From Tangfeifania diversioriginum (GTDB lineage Bacteria > Bacteroidota > Bacteroidia > Bacteroidales > Prolixibacteraceae): DNA of 64,000 bases. The stretch lies in the NCBI GenBank assembly GCA_945873105.1, contig CAMCBW010000008.1, forward strand, positions 1 through 64,000, in the 5' to 3' direction. The notes below the pieces were generated by a model, which was given only the letters and a program-made list of their open reading frames with translations, made no database searches and had not been told where the DNA came from. Of this stretch, positions 1 to 7,847 are shown in pieces. Made by a program: the position numbers and the translations under genes. Each line of letters starts with the position of its first letter. The stretch's first letter is position 1.

Positions 1-2716
1 GAACATGTATACGGAGGCCGTCGAGTGATTTGGTTATTTTAAGCTCCTCGTTGCCGGACTCCATTTTCAGCCAGGCTTTTTTTACATCCTTACCAGGAAG
101 GCCGATCTCCGTTGGTTGGTTGCAGGTGATGCGGTATCCTGATGTTTCAACGGTGAGATTGGCTGATCCGTTTGGGATGGTTGATCTTAGTCTGTAGCCA
201 TGACTGGAGATTTCTGTACCAGATCCCAGGTAGAGGGAGAGAAGTTGGCCATTTTCTGTGGTTTGTGTTGCCTGGACGGTTGCTACACCGAAGGCGCCAT
301 GTAGCGTTCCGGATTTGCTACTGTATACATTGTCGGGATCTGTTGATTGGTAGATTTCCTGGGTTGTATTGTTTTTGTTGTAGACTGTAAAGGCTGTGAA
401 ACTTCCGGGATTGGTAGTTTTTTCGAGTAAAATTCTGTCGACAGAGAATCCACCTTTCCCTTTGAAAGGTTCAAAAATTGCGATGAAAGGTTGCGTTTTT
501 GCCTCTGAAGCGGTATGGATGGTAAAAACGGGCAGTGTTTTTCCTGCATAGTATTTTCCGGAAGTCTTTGTTTTGGGCGATTTGGCACGGAAGTAAGATC
601 TGCCTTCCATCCCCGGGACCAGTAGTTGAAGGAAAGTTTCGTTCGATTGATCATCCTGGATGGTGAAGAGGGCGGTCAGGTTCTCTTTGTATCCAGCCAA
701 TTTCTCTACTCCTGTAAAAAATCGGAAGCCAGGGTAATCTTTTTCGGTGCGTGGATAGCTATCTGTTAATGTGGACAGTGGCTGCCGCTTGCTGTCCAGC
801 AAGGTTACCTCATCGCCGATGTTGTGGTAGACATAGTCGTTGCTGGTGGCATTGTCTGACCGGAAGATATCTACATAGTAACCGCTAGTTTCTCCGGTGC
901 GGACGATGGCCAGGGTGCGCGACTGGTTGGTGTTGGTCGATTTGTCGAAATAGCGCGTATCGGAAAATGAGCAATTGGGGGAGACGGCAGGGAGGTTGGG
1001 GAGAGGTTCCATGGAGGCCAGTTCGATCTGTCCGATATCTTTGTTTCCGGCTGATCCGCTGAAGGGAACCGAACTGGAGGAGCCTGCAGCCACCACGGTA
1101 TTGTGGGCAGCCCATTGGCTGTAGTAATTCCGGTGCATCGGATGTTCGTAGTTGGGGCCGGTACCGGCATCGATTCCCAGCACCTCGCCAAGTCCGTAGA
1201 GCTCCATGGCCATGCCATTGCAGTGGTTGTGGTTGTAGGTGGCACCCTGTACACCAATCATCAGGCCGGTTTGGGGATCCATGCCATTTCGCTGGACAAA
1301 GTAGCGGGCAAAATCCAGGGCACCGGTTCTGGGCCATCTAAAAGTATTGTTGGTTGCCGGGAGATCGGGCAGGTAGCAGAGCAGACCGATGAAGCCGGAG
1401 TTCTCCCGCTTGTATTTCCCCCCATCGATCAGTTTGTTCATGGCAGCAAGCATGTCTGGCAACATCGGATCTTTGTACTGCACGGCACCCACGAGCCCGA
1501 TTTCCAGTGATTCGGCACTTTGGGAGGCTCTTCCGGTATCTCCGAAACCCCCTACCGTAAGGTTGGGAAACGAATATTTGAGCATTGCATAGGATGCCTG
1601 AAAGAGGGCTGGAAATTTTCGGAATACTTCATGACCGTTTTTCTCCAGGGCCAGGGCGGAGATGAGCAGGTTGCCCACAGGATAGTTGTGGTAACCACCC
1701 GGCTCCTTCCAGTGACCATCCGGCGTTAGCCATTTTTCGACGGTCGAGGGCAAAGCCAGCTGACCGCAGGCACCATTGATGGTATCTTTTGATAGGATGA
1801 ACTGGAGATAGTAGTCCTGCTTCTGCTTGTTTTCGAGGCTAAGGGCGGCGAAAACCATGGTTGAGCTCTCGGCTGCATACCAGTTGTTGTTCCAGAATCC
1901 CCGGAATGCAAGGGTAGATGCGAATTTTTCAAATACCGTTTCGTACCATTTCAGGTCGTAACCGTTTTGTTTCATGAAGGGTTTCACAAAATCGTAAGCC
2001 AGGATGATGGAGCGGTAACTTGCATCACCAAGGGTTTGCATGTCGAGAAATCCTGTCCGGCAAGGGCCGACGATTGGTTCCTGGTAGTAGGCACCCCTGG
2101 CCCACTGGTCGAGCAGATCGGCGGCAAACCGGGCATATTTTTCATCACCTTTTAGCCAGTAAAGAATGGCAGCATCCTGAGCCAGACGGTTAATCTCGCC
2201 ATTGATATCGGAGATAAATGCCTGCGGATCGATCCAATCCTTCTCTCCTGTTTCGGGATTGAGCAGGTTCATGACCCTGGCGGTATCGTAGGGAACCAGC
2301 TCTTCGATTTTTGGTCTCCTGTAACCGCTTCCTTTTTCAGTGATGGGTGAACGCAGGTAAGTACCAACCCGAACGGTAGGAAACGGCGCGTTTCCGGTCC
2401 ATTTGACCAGCCGTGCACCAGAATTGTCCGAAAAAACGGTGGTATAATGCTTACCAGGAATGCGGTTCATCAGGTATCGGCTCAAAATCCACTGCGGATC
2501 GGTAACATGTCGCTCCACATAGGGGGTGACATTTTCGCTCATCTCATTGAGGATGGTTTTGGCCCATGGCTGCTCTTTCACCTTGGAAAGGACGGATTGT
2601 TTGTCGTTGTTGGTGACTAGGATGTGTGGGTTTTGGGCAAAAAGGACTGATTTGCTGCAGATCAACAGGATCATGATCCAAACAGTCGAAATTCCAGGTG
2701 AGATTTTCATTTTCAT
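1..2716 (-). CDS. Heparinase II/III-like polysaccharide lyase, C-terminus cut by window edge
   Basis: Reading the minus strand from ATG at 2716 gives 905 codons open to the window edge without a stop, so the C-terminus lies outside. The N-terminus is a signal peptide ending near LFAQN. An alpha/alpha-barrel region follows, with NNNWYAAES at about residues 275-283. A later block at about residues 490-530 (YNHNHCNGM, YGLGEVLGIDAG, AHNTVV) is the heparinase II/III-like beta-sheet signature found in PL12, PL15, PL17 and PL21 lyases. These enzymes cleave uronic-acid-containing polysaccharides by beta-elimination, usually in the periplasm. Substrate cannot be set from sequence. It is the last gene of the run in transcription order, about 390 bases after the preceding gene. 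An ATG two codons downstream (2710) is an equally possible start. Confidence 0.8.
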   Translation of the reverse strand, partial: MKMKISPGISTVWIMILLICSKSVLFAQNPHILVTNNDKQSVLSKVKEQPWAKTILNEMSENVTPYVERHVTDPQWILSRYLMNRIPGKHYTTVFSDNSGARLVKWTGNAPFPTVRVGTYLRSPITEKGSGYRRPKIEELVPYDTARVMNLLNPETGEKDWIDPQAFISDINGEINRLAQDAAILYWLKGDEKYARFAADLLDQWARGAYYQEPIVGPCRTGFLDMQTLGDASYRSIILAYDFVKPFMKQNGYDLKWYETVFEKFASTLAFRGFWNNNWYAAESSTMVFAALSLENKQKQDYYLQFILSKDTINGACGQLALPSTVEKWLTPDGHWKEPGGYHNYPVGNLLISALALEKNGHEVFRKFPALFQASYAMLKYSFPNLTVGGFGDTGRASQSAESLEIGLVGAVQYKDPMLPDMLAAMNKLIDGGKYKRENSGFIGLLCYLPDLPATNNTFRWPRTGALDFARYFVQRNGMDPQTGLMIGVQGATYNHNHCNGMAMELYGLGEVLGIDAGTGPNYEHPMHRNYYSQWAAHNTVVAAGSSSSVPFSGSAGNKDIGQIELASMEPLPNLPAVSPNCSFSDTRYFDKSTNTNQSRTLAIVRTGETSGYYVDIFRSDNATSNDYVYHNIGDEVTLLDSKRQPLSTLTDSYPRTEKDYPGFRFFTGVEKLAGYKENLTALFTIQDDQSNETFLQLLVPGMEGRSYFRAKSPKTKTSGKYYAGKTLPVFTIHTASEAKTQPFIAIFEPFKGKGGFSVDRILLEKTTNPGSFTAFTVYNKNNTTQEIYQSTDPDNVYSSKSGTLHGAFGVATVQATQTTENGQLLSLYLGSGTEISSHGYRLRSTIPNGSANLTVETSGYRITCNQPTEIGLPGKDVKKAWLKMESGNEELKITKSLDGLRIHV

Positions 2717-2763
2717 AATCAATCTAGGATGATATTTTTTTCAGCAATATTCCGGATCCGAAC

Positions 2764-2876
2764 CCTTCCGTCCGAAACGAAAATTCTCGTTTTTTGGGTA
2801 TTCGATCGCGGACGGCTTTCTTCACTTTCTTTATTTTCTACCAACAGATCGCCCCTCCTGGGCTGGATTCGTGAGG
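2764..2876. repeat. Dispersed intergenic repeat, copy 1
   Basis: This stretch matches 16994-17108. Shared blocks, in the same order, are CCTTCCGTCCGA, TCGCGGACGG, TTTCTACCAACA and GGCTGGATT. CCGTCCG and CGGACGG are inverted, so the left half could fold back. Both copies lie in the two longest gene-free stretches of the window (2717-3108 and 16725-17148). It resembles the degenerate palindromic repeats common between Bacteroidota genes. No coding potential is evident. Confidence 0.6.
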
Positions 2877-3030
2877 CAGGAATAGGATGGTCAAAAATCG
2901 AAACTGAAGATACAATTTGCCTGATTCCATCCCGGAATCTTTTGACCCATCGGCAAGTTCAGCGCAGTACCACTTTGGAACCATATATGTTCATGGTCTG
3001 AAACCGTATCATTGAAAGAGTTCGAATCAT

Positions 3031-3114
3031 TCCCTAAGTCCCCTAGTCCCTAAGTCCCCTAGTCCCTCAGTCATTCTTCCGTCTCTCTGTCATTTTTCCG
3101 TCCCTCCGTCATTC
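3031..3114. repeat. C/T-rich short degenerate tandem repeat
   Basis: The stretch repeats a unit of about nine bases, CCCTAGTCC / CCTAAGTCC, then drifts to TTCCGTC / CTGTCAT variants. It begins in the gene-free interval and its last bases reach the stop region of the gene ending at 3109. It accounts for the distal third of the 2717-3108 gap; apart from the repeat at 2764-2876 I see nothing else there. Confidence 0.6.
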
Positions 3115-4317
3115 CTTTCCTTCTTTCAGCCAAATCACCGGATGTCTTACCGGCAAATTCCGGATGACCTCAGGATGGGTAGGATTGGCGGGAAGGCTCA
3201 GGAAGGTTTGGATCCATGCTTCGTTTGCATAGGCTATGCCGGCAAAAAGTAGGCTCGAATGGCGAACAGGCCACTCTTCCCAGATATAGATGTCTTTGGC
3301 AAAAGGCCAGGTGGCTTTGTCCCTTATGTAGGGAAAGATGTATTCCATCCCCTTTTTCAGCGACTTGCCATCCGGGGTGGTAAACGTCCAGAGATTATCG
3401 GCCGGGGTCGACAGGATTCTTGCAACATTGCAGAAGGCATCGATGTTGAAGAGCGAATATCCGTATGGTTTTGTCCTTTTGAGTTCCAGTGGGAAACTGC
3501 CGTCATCCGCCATTTGGGAGGGCAACAGTATCGTTTTAAAGCGGTCTACGCACATTTGGCGGACCTTCTCATCCCCAACCAGGGTGGCCATGGAGGCTGC
3601 AGTTGCCACCCAGCAGGTGCCATGGTTGTTTTTGGCATTCATCTCGTCGATGCCATATTGGTGGGTGGTCATCCAATTCAAAAATTGGGTGAACCAGACT
3701 TTGATTTTTTCTGCGTCAGCCTCCGGTACCGCTTTGGCCTCCATCAGTAATTTAGCAGATTGTGCAACTTCAACCAGGTGGTAGGCATCGATCAGACCGA
3801 TACCCCTGCCGGTGAAACGGCCCCAAATGGCCTGTGCATAAAGAAGATTTGGATTCATCCGGGTAGCCGGATCGACAAACCAGGCTTTGAGGTGTTCGAG
3901 TGCTTTGGCAGCATATTTTTTATCCCCGGTCAGCAGCCAGGCAGAGGTGAGGGTAGCGGTGATTTCGCTGAGCCTGATCATGGCCAAACGGTGATCCGAA
4001 AAGTTATCCGGATTGCTCTGGCCATCTTTCTGGAGGTAAGGACCGTCGGGTTTGGCCGGATCGGGCCACCAATAGTCTCCTTCCGAGTAAAAGTCATGCA
4101 CGCCGCCGGCACTGCGCTTGCAGGAGGTGGCGGTGACGGTTACAGGTTTCGCTCCCAAAAATTCTTTTGCGTGAGCGATCGTCTCATTTTGGATATTGTC
4201 CAGCACCAGCTTTGACAAATTTCCAACCGCTTTACCGGCTGAAGATGTTTCCGCGAGTAGTGGTCCTGGGATCAGCAAAAACAGGGCAATCAGCCAACAG
4301 ACAGAAGATTTGATCAT
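3109..4317 (-). CDS. Alginate_lyase-superfamily (PF05426-like) polysaccharide lyase
   Basis: The product is 402 residues with a signal peptide ending around PLLAE. The body is an alpha/alpha-toroid typical of the alginate_lyase superfamily (PL5/PL38-like): HDFYSEGDYWWPDP near residue 75, NPNLLYAQAIWG near 160, NAKNNHGTCW with His at about 232, and PYGYSLFN with Tyr at about 285-287. Asn-His and Tyr are the usual elimination residues in this fold. Family members cut beta-1,4-linked uronic acids (mannuronate or glucuronate). PL38-type glucuronan lyase is as likely as alginate lyase. A paralogue lies at 36705-37934. A 13-bp hairpin lies just upstream of the start. Confidence 0.85.
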   Translation of the reverse strand: MIKSSVCWLIALFLLIPGPLLAETSSAGKAVGNLSKLVLDNIQNETIAHAKEFLGAKPVTVTATSCKRSAGGVHDFYSEGDYWWPDPAKPDGPYLQKDGQSNPDNFSDHRLAMIRLSEITATLTSAWLLTGDKKYAAKALEHLKAWFVDPATRMNPNLLYAQAIWGRFTGRGIGLIDAYHLVEVAQSAKLLMEAKAVPEADAEKIKVWFTQFLNWMTTHQYGIDEMNAKNNHGTCWVATAASMATLVGDEKVRQMCVDRFKTILLPSQMADDGSFPLELKRTKPYGYSLFNIDAFCNVARILSTPADNLWTFTTPDGKSLKKGMEYIFPYIRDKATWPFAKDIYIWEEWPVRHSSLLFAGIAYANEAWIQTFLSLPANPTHPEVIRNLPVRHPVIWLKEGKE

Positions 4318-4329
4318 CGGTAAAAATTT

Positions 4330-4360
4330 ACACCTGTCAGGTGTAAAACCTGACAGGTGT
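4330..4360. repeat. Intergenic hairpin ahead of the lyase start
   Basis: ACACCTGTCAGGT (4330-4342) and ACCTGACAGGTGT (4348-4360) are perfect 13-bp arms around a five-base loop. On the transcribed minus strand the stem is followed by AAATTTTTACC and then, a few bases later, the ATG at 4317. It could be a weak attenuator, an mRNA-stability hairpin or simply a dispersed palindrome. Confidence 0.7.
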
Positions 4361-4368
4361 GAGGGATA

Positions 4369-5811
4369 TTAGAGTTTGTAGTATTGCTCCCAGCCCTTGC
4401 GTGGTGGCGCACCTACGAGCAACTCGTTGGCAATCTTGTTGTTGGTGATCTGCTTGGTTTCGCGGTCGAACAACAGTTTGGTCTTGAGTTGTTGTGACAA
4501 AACGCCGAGGTTGAATACCTGGCTGAGCGGACCGGCAATTTCGAACCTTGAACGGCAAACCTCTTCGCCTTTGCAGCCCAGCAGGAAGTTGGCATAGTGG
4601 TTGGAGGGGCTCTTTGGAACCTCGGGAAGTTTGGAGGCCATCTCCTTGGCTTTCGCTTCAGGGATAATGGAGAGAATACTTCCATGTGAACCACCTTTGA
4701 AAGTCAGCTCCTTGCTGTAGATGATCTTGCCGGGATTCAGCCTGGATTCCTGAATTTTGCCATTGCTTGCAGCGGGGATATTTGGATCGAGAGATGCTGT
4801 GCCTCCATATCCTTCTGGAAGTGGAGGTTTGTTGTTTACACCGTCGTACCAGGTGATATCCAGTGCCGGCATATTGCCGCGTTTGGGGAATTTGAAGGAG
4901 AGGGTGGTGGTCTGAGGGAAGTAGTAGGTGTTGTACCCTTCGCTCTTCAGGCAATCCACTTCGTAGGGAAGTCCGAGGTCGAGGAATTCATGGGCAGTAT
5001 CGATGATGTGCGCACCCCAGTCGCCAAGGGCGCCCATGCCGAAATCGTACCAGCAGCGCCATTGACCCAGGTGGTAATCCTTGTTGTAGTCGTGGTGCAG
5101 TTTGGTCGCCATGTGCCAGGTTTCCCAGTCAAGGGTAGCAGGAATATCTTGTTTTTCAGGATATTTGGCATTTTTGAAATCCCAGCCGTGCCATCTTCTG
5201 GCGGAGTTCATGTGGGCAGTAATGGCGGTGACATCCTTGATGATACCGGCCTCTTTCCAGGCTTTGAATTGGAAATAGTTGGCCTCTGAGTGACCCTGGT
5301 TTCCCATTTGGGTGGCTACCTGGTATTTTTTGGCCCCCTGGATCATCAGTTCCACCTCGTTGAAGGTGCGTCCCATGGGTTTCTCGGTGAAGATGTGTTT
5401 GCCCATCTTCATGGCGTGCATCACAATCGGAAAGTGCGCAAAGTCTGGGGTACCAGCAGAAACGGCATCAATCTGGTTACCCATCTTGTCCATCATCACC
5501 CTGAAATCCTGGAAACGGGGAACATCCGGAAACATCTTGAGGATCTCCTGGGTGTGAGGAGCTCCCATGTCGACGTCGCACAAGGCCACGATGTTGCAAA
5601 GACCCGTTTTGTAGAAAGATTTAATGTCTGATCCCCCCTGGTTGCCGATGCCGCAGCAGGCCAGGTTGACCTTGTCACTGGCAGCTACTGGCTTCGGTGC
5701 AGGATTGGCTCCTGTGGCACTTTGGGTGAGGATGGTCGGCAGTGAAACCGCAGCGGTGAGTGCGGCAGCGTTCTTTAGAAAAGAGCGTCTTGAAGCTTCA
5801 TTCTGATTCAT
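4369..5811 (-). CDS. Tat-exported Gfo/Idh/MocA-family oxidoreductase
   Basis: The product is 480 residues. The N-terminus carries RRSFLKNAAALTAAVSLP, a Tat-type signal, so the enzyme is probably exported folded with its NAD(P) cofactor. The Rossmann motif is GIGNQGG near residue 53. EKPMG (the family's EKP lysine motif) and a GDWGAHIIDTAH block follow. Family members oxidise or reduce sugar hydroxyls, often at C3. In several Bacteroidota, exported members work with xylose-isomerase-like TIM-barrel proteins and DUF1080 proteins in 3-keto-glycoside cleavage; both partner types are present here (17149-18099 and 28894-29661). A second member lies at 18254-19660. Substrate is unknown. Confidence 0.88.
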   Translation of the reverse strand: MNQNEASRRSFLKNAAALTAAVSLPTILTQSATGANPAPKPVAASDKVNLACCGIGNQGGSDIKSFYKTGLCNIVALCDVDMGAPHTQEILKMFPDVPRFQDFRVMMDKMGNQIDAVSAGTPDFAHFPIVMHAMKMGKHIFTEKPMGRTFNEVELMIQGAKKYQVATQMGNQGHSEANYFQFKAWKEAGIIKDVTAITAHMNSARRWHGWDFKNAKYPEKQDIPATLDWETWHMATKLHHDYNKDYHLGQWRCWYDFGMGALGDWGAHIIDTAHEFLDLGLPYEVDCLKSEGYNTYYFPQTTTLSFKFPKRGNMPALDITWYDGVNNKPPLPEGYGGTASLDPNIPAASNGKIQESRLNPGKIIYSKELTFKGGSHGSILSIIPEAKAKEMASKLPEVPKSPSNHYANFLLGCKGEEVCRSRFEIAGPLSQVFNLGVLSQQLKTKLLFDRETKQITNNKIANELLVGAPPRKGWEQYYKL

Positions 5812-5871
5812 AAAGTTTTGTTTTTGAGATTGGTAATTCTATACATTTGATTGCAATTGTTCAATTTGGGT

Positions 5872-5899
5872 CACGCAAAGTACGCAAAGTGACGCAAGG
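5872..5899. repeat. CGCAAAG-type repeat half-site
   Basis: CACGCAAAGTACGCAAAG followed by TGACGCAAGG resembles one arm of the larger inverted repeat at 18162-18232 and of the copy at 60998-61051. It lies in the 5812-5991 gap, where I see no gene. Confidence 0.5.
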
Positions 5900-5991
5900 A
5901 AGTGGTCTATTTTCCACCATTCGCCTGAGATCTTCGCGGATTATTCCAAGATATCTTCCTGTTTGACTGCTGAAAGCATAAATAGTTTATT

Positions 5992-7833
5992 CTACTTTAG
6001 TTTTATCTCAATTTTATTGATCCCTGCTTTTAATTTCAGGATATCATCGGTCAGGGTGACGGATTTTCCGTTCAGCAGCACCACCTTTTTAGCAGCACCA
6101 TCCACTTTGAATTCCCCGGCCATCCCGGTAGGGATTTCAATGGAATAGGCAGTCAGTGCGTCGCTGATTTTTTTGTAATCCCCCTTTACCGATCCCTTTG
6201 GGGTAGGGGTTTTGATGGTACTGAACTTCAGGTCGCCCATGCGGGGATAGATCAATACCGTGCCAAATCCTGGTGTTTTGGGTTGAATGCCCCACAACTG
6301 CCTTGGAATGATGTTGGCCGGGACGGCTCCCCAGGCGTGGTTGAGGTCTGAGTTGGGCTTGTATTTCATGTCCCAGGCTTCCATGGCAATGGTTGAACCA
6401 AAACGGATCATGTTCCACCAGCTACGTTCGGAAGTTGAGCGCATCAAGTCTAACGCATACTGGGTTTCTCCATAATTGTACAGGCCATCCATCAGGAACT
6501 GGGCCCCATAAACGCTGCAGGCCATCCCGCGGGATTTGACAAAGTCGGTGACGGATTTGATCCGATCAGCAGGTACGATGCCGAATGCCAAGGCCAGCAT
6601 GTTCGAATGGATGGAGGAGTGGCTGGATCCCTCTCCATCGACATAGATCCCTTTGACGGGATCCAGAAGTTTCTGGTTGATGGAGGCTTTTACCTTGGCC
6701 GCCATTGCTTCGAAGTAGGCCTTGTCCGGTTGGTTGAGCACATCTGCAATTTCTGCCATGAACCTCATGTTCTCGTAGAAGAAGCAGTTGACCACCGTGT
6801 TGATGGGCATCATTTCGTGTCCGTCTCGTTCTCCCTCGGGCCGTGCCAGCTTCCATCCGGTATCTTTTTGTCCGGGCGGCCAGTCGACGATGTCCCTGAG
6901 CCTTTGCTTTGAGTCGGTGAAGCCTAGTTTCTGCATCAGTTCATCCGTTACTTTTCCGGAGGTGGTGCTGATGAGGCCATCTTCGCGGGCCAGGTCTACC
7001 AGTGTTTTGTTCCTGAGCGGACCGTAATACTTCTTCAGCAGGGTAAGATCTCCCGAGTAGTAATAATCCTGGTACATCATCAGGGCGGTATGCAGCAACC
7101 ATTCGGTAGGCCAGGTTGGGTGGCTCATAAAGTGGACGATGGTTCGCTGTGCCAGCTCATACTCCTGGTCGGTACAATAGTGTCCGAGTTGGTTGATGTA
7201 AGCGTCTGCCTCATAGGGAATTCGTTCTCGGTCGCCATCGATGTAGAGCCCGGCGAAGGAGGTGGCCTTCATGGTGTATTTGCAGAGCTCCCAAACCTGG
7301 TTGAGGATCGAATCAGAAGAGGTAAAACTGCTCTGGCTTTCATCAAAGCGCCAGAAATAGGCCTTTTGTCTGAGGTCTGCGGTGGTAACCGGTTGTGCGG
7401 CATTCCTGATTTCGACGTACCTGAAGGGGGTAATTACCCCGAAGGTATCGGGCAGCAATATGGCGGCCCCGGAAGTGTTCCGCTTGTCGGCAGGAAGTTT
7501 GAGGGTATAGCTGCCTTGGGAGGGGGAAACTTCCAGTTTGACCTCCTGGTAGCGGATGGTCCCCCCCGGTTTGGGGTCGATCCGTCCGTTCAGCAGTGTC
7601 TCACCCAATGCGATGACAAGGGTTTCCGGTTTGGATGCCATGTATTTCAACTCCAGGGTCCCGAAGGCATCCTTGCCAAAATCGGCCAGCCATGTTCCAT
7701 CGACTACTTTGGTCAGTTTGACGGGAGCGATTCGTTCGAGCTGGAAGGGATTCTTTGAATTGTCCTGTATTATTCCAAAACTTTGGGCCATGAAAGCAGC
7801 AAGCAGTAATTGGAGGAGTATTATTTTTCTCAT
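5992..7833 (-). CDS. GH78-type alpha-L-rhamnosidase
   Basis: The product is 613 residues with a signal peptide ending near QSFG. The central (alpha/alpha)6 barrel carries DGDRERIPYEADAY from residue 199, matching the acidic GH78 catalytic loop, then DWPPGQKDTG and LNHAWGA. A C-terminal beta-sandwich follows (KTPTPKGSV, then a run of strands). GH78 enzymes remove terminal alpha-L-rhamnose with inversion of configuration. It is shorter than multi-domain GH78 proteins because the N-terminal lectin-like modules are reduced. It lies 14 bases downstream of the GH31 gene, so the two are probably co-transcribed. Specificity for rhamnose itself is inferred from the family only. Confidence 0.85.
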   Translation of the reverse strand: MRKIILLQLLLAAFMAQSFGIIQDNSKNPFQLERIAPVKLTKVVDGTWLADFGKDAFGTLELKYMASKPETLVIALGETLLNGRIDPKPGGTIRYQEVKLEVSPSQGSYTLKLPADKRNTSGAAILLPDTFGVITPFRYVEIRNAAQPVTTADLRQKAYFWRFDESQSSFTSSDSILNQVWELCKYTMKATSFAGLYIDGDRERIPYEADAYINQLGHYCTDQEYELAQRTIVHFMSHPTWPTEWLLHTALMMYQDYYYSGDLTLLKKYYGPLRNKTLVDLAREDGLISTTSGKVTDELMQKLGFTDSKQRLRDIVDWPPGQKDTGWKLARPEGERDGHEMMPINTVVNCFFYENMRFMAEIADVLNQPDKAYFEAMAAKVKASINQKLLDPVKGIYVDGEGSSHSSIHSNMLALAFGIVPADRIKSVTDFVKSRGMACSVYGAQFLMDGLYNYGETQYALDLMRSTSERSWWNMIRFGSTIAMEAWDMKYKPNSDLNHAWGAVPANIIPRQLWGIQPKTPGFGTVLIYPRMGDLKFSTIKTPTPKGSVKGDYKKISDALTAYSIEIPTGMAGEFKVDGAAKKVVLLNGKSVTLTDDILKLKAGINKIEIKLK

Positions 7834-7847
7834 CTTGGGTAAGTTAA

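Noticed and set aside
3259-3750. Open frame of 163 codons on the plus strand
   Set aside because: It lies wholly antisense to the clear alginate_lyase-superfamily gene and has no recognisable domain.
7090-7758. Plus-strand open frame of 222 codons
   Set aside because: It is antisense to the GH78 gene, with composition typical of a shadow frame.
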